Part shown: piece after piece, positions 6,155-6,910 of the stretch
Position numbering within the stretch: position 1 is the first letter of the stretch
Layout of the letters: every line of letters starts with the position of its first letter
DNA from: Chloroflexota bacterium
GTDB taxonomy: Bacteria; Chloroflexota; Anaerolineae; Anaerolineales; UBA4823
Assembly (NCBI GenBank): GCA_030613705.1
Contig: JAUWLJ010000107.1
Coordinates: 1-6,910 of the forward strand
Length of the DNA: 6,910 bases
Reading direction: 5' to 3'
The notes under the pieces: model-generated
What the model saw: the letters and a program-made list of their open reading frames with translations, nothing else
What the model was told of the DNA's origin: nothing
Databases searched by the model: none
Translations under genes and position numbers: made by a program

Positions 6155-6742
6155 ATGACCAAAAAAATTCACGTGGTGATCAATCCCGCCTCCGGACAAC
6201 CACAGCCGATTCTTAACCAAATCAATGATGTTTTTTATCCCCTTGACATCCAATGGGAAGTTTCTATCACTCGAAAAAGTGGAGATGCGACTCGTTTCGC
6301 CGGGCAAGCAATTGCCGACGGCGCTGATGTGATTGCTGTCTATGGCGGCGATGGCACCGTTATGGAGGTTTCAGAGGCTGTCCAGGGTGGAGAAATCCCC
6401 ATGGCGATCCTCCCAGGCGGAACAGCAAACTTGATGTCGTTGGAATTGGGCATTCCCAAAAATCTCACTCAAGCAGCCCAGATCATGGTCGAACCAAAAA
6501 GCGTGATTCGCCGTATTGATATGGGACAGTCTGGCGAAAGGCGCTTTATGCTGCGCGTGGGCATGGGCTTTGATGCAGAAAAAGTCAAGCTGGCTGATCG
6601 GGATTTGAAAGATCGGTGGGGCATCCTGGCTTATTCTATCGCCGGATTGAAGGCCCTCGCGACTGTCCCGATGGCGCACTATCGGATCACCGGGGCGGGT
6701 CATCCGGCACCAGTATTTTGGCTATTTGGGTCATGTTACTGA
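6155..6742 (+). CDS. Diacylglycerol-kinase-family lipid kinase, C-terminally truncated
   Basis: This 195-residue product carries the DAGK catalytic N-terminal domain: NPASG at 10-14 (nucleotide loop), the hallmark GGDGT at 64-68 within AVYGGDGTVMEVSEAV, and LPGGTANLMSLELGIP at 86-101. MLRVGMGFDAEKVKLADRDLKDRWGILAYSIAGLKAL (132-168) matches the start of the C-terminal domain. Relatives (YegS/DgkB type, about 300 aa) phosphorylate diacylglycerol or similar lipids at the membrane. Here the match ends near AHYRITG (174-180). The last 15 residues look like out-of-frame translation, and most of the C-terminal beta-sandwich is absent. The ATG follows GAGG at five bases' distance. Residual coding sequence in another frame continues to 6863. 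The locus is probably inactive, unless a truncated kinase retains function or the break is an assembly error. Confidence 0.83.
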   Translation: MTKKIHVVINPASGQPQPILNQINDVFYPLDIQWEVSITRKSGDATRFAGQAIADGADVIAVYGGDGTVMEVSEAVQGGEIPMAILPGGTANLMSLELGIPKNLTQAAQIMVEPKSVIRRIDMGQSGERRFMLRVGMGFDAEKVKLADRDLKDRWGILAYSIAGLKALATVPMAHYRITGAGHPAPVFWLFGSCY

Positions 6743-6863
6743 CCTGCCGTCCCCGCTTACAAAGCTGGAGTCCGAATCCAGTGCTCGCGTTTTGGAAGTC
6801 GAGTTTGAAGGGGGCGAGAGAGCAACTGTACCTCGCGCCAATGTAGAGATGATTGAGGGCTGA
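6693..6863 (+). pseudogene. Out-of-frame C-terminal fragment, KOW/SH3-like domain
   Basis: In the frame one base on from the kinase frame, 56 codons read GRVIRHQYFGYLGHVTDLPS, then PLTKLESESSARVLEVEF, then EGGERATVPRANVEMIEG, and end in TGA at 6861. The alternating hydrophobic strands, the YFGxLGxVxxLP turn and the GGERATVPRANVE ending look like a small beta-barrel (KOW/SH3-like) domain, not a random frame. The frame is open only from 6651 and has no start codon or ribosome binding site. It therefore reads as the tail of a longer gene whose front was lost, or as a continuation of the kinase after a frameshift. It does not resemble the usual kinase C-terminus, which favours a deletion junction near 6686-6700. 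The family name is uncertain. Confidence 0.5.
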
Positions 6864-6884
6864 ACGCCCATAAGCTGCACAAAA

Positions 6885-6910
6885 GAAAAAGCCTCTCGGC
6901 CGTGGCCGGG
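6885..6910 (-). terminator. Strong intrinsic terminator at the right edge, probably bidirectional
   Basis: CTCGGCC (6895-6901) pairs with GGCCGGG (6904-6910) with one G-U pair, giving a GC-rich hairpin. On the minus strand it is followed by GGC and TTTTTCTTTT (6890-6881), a good termination signal for a minus-strand gene beyond the window. The plus-strand T tract, if present, lies past the edge; the A-rich left side suggests a symmetric terminator that also ends the kinase transcript. Confidence 0.7.

Noticed and set aside
6616..6846. A 76-codon plus-strand frame overlapping the kinase end.
   Set aside because: The product is Arg/Pro/Trp-rich without periodic strands or helices. The other frame through the same bases gives a much more protein-like sequence.

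Overview
The window looks like a piece of bacterial chromosome of roughly balanced base composition, with compact mostly minus-strand genes, good AAGGAG-type ribosome binding sites and factor-independent terminators. Two things fit an Anaerolineae-like member of the Chloroflexota, probably from an environmental assembly: a long TolB-like PD40 propeller lipoprotein with a Pro/Thr linker behind its lipobox, and the overall gene mix. No phylogenetic marker is present, so this assignment is a low-confidence inference.

Layout, left to right. Positions 1-372 (minus) are the first 124 codons of a cation:proton antiporter that runs off the left edge. Behind it lies a 236-base spacer. On the minus strand this spacer carries a terminator-like hairpin with a T6 tract, a possible competing pairing and an AT-rich inverted repeat, which could make a regulated leader for the antiporter. 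On the plus strand it carries the probable operator and promoter of a type II toxin-antitoxin pair, a Phd/YefM-VapB-like antitoxin (609-848) and a VapC-like PIN-domain toxin (849-1271). The toxin's start codon directly follows the antitoxin's stop codon. A short convergent gap (1272-1430) holds a weak plus-strand terminator.

Positions 1431-4423 (minus) are a two-gene operon. An MscS-family mechanosensitive channel (3314-4423) is followed, through a 4-base ATGA overlap, by a 628-residue lipoprotein (1431-3317) built of twelve PD40 (TolB-like) repeats, probably two six-bladed propellers. The coupling suggests that channel and surface propeller are made together, but no function for the pair can be read from sequence. 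A 300-base spacer with a perfect 8-bp hairpin separates them from the next gene.

Positions 4724-5857 (minus) encode a ureohydrolase (agmatinase/arginase family) with all six metal ligands and an N-terminal extension relative to typical agmatinases. A divergent AT-rich intergenic region (5858-6154) with a near-palindrome carrying TATAAT on both strands leads to a diacylglycerol-kinase-family lipid kinase on the plus strand (6155-6742). That kinase is broken. The normal sequence stops at about residue 180, and the C-terminal domain is replaced by a short nonsense tail. In another frame, a well-formed coding end that looks like a KOW/SH3-like domain follows (about 6693-6863). The window ends in a strong, probably bidirectional terminator.

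No RNA gene, CRISPR array, insertion sequence or phage gene was recognised. The most unusual points are the chimeric lipid kinase locus, the structured leader before the antiporter, and the MscS/PD40-lipoprotein coupling.
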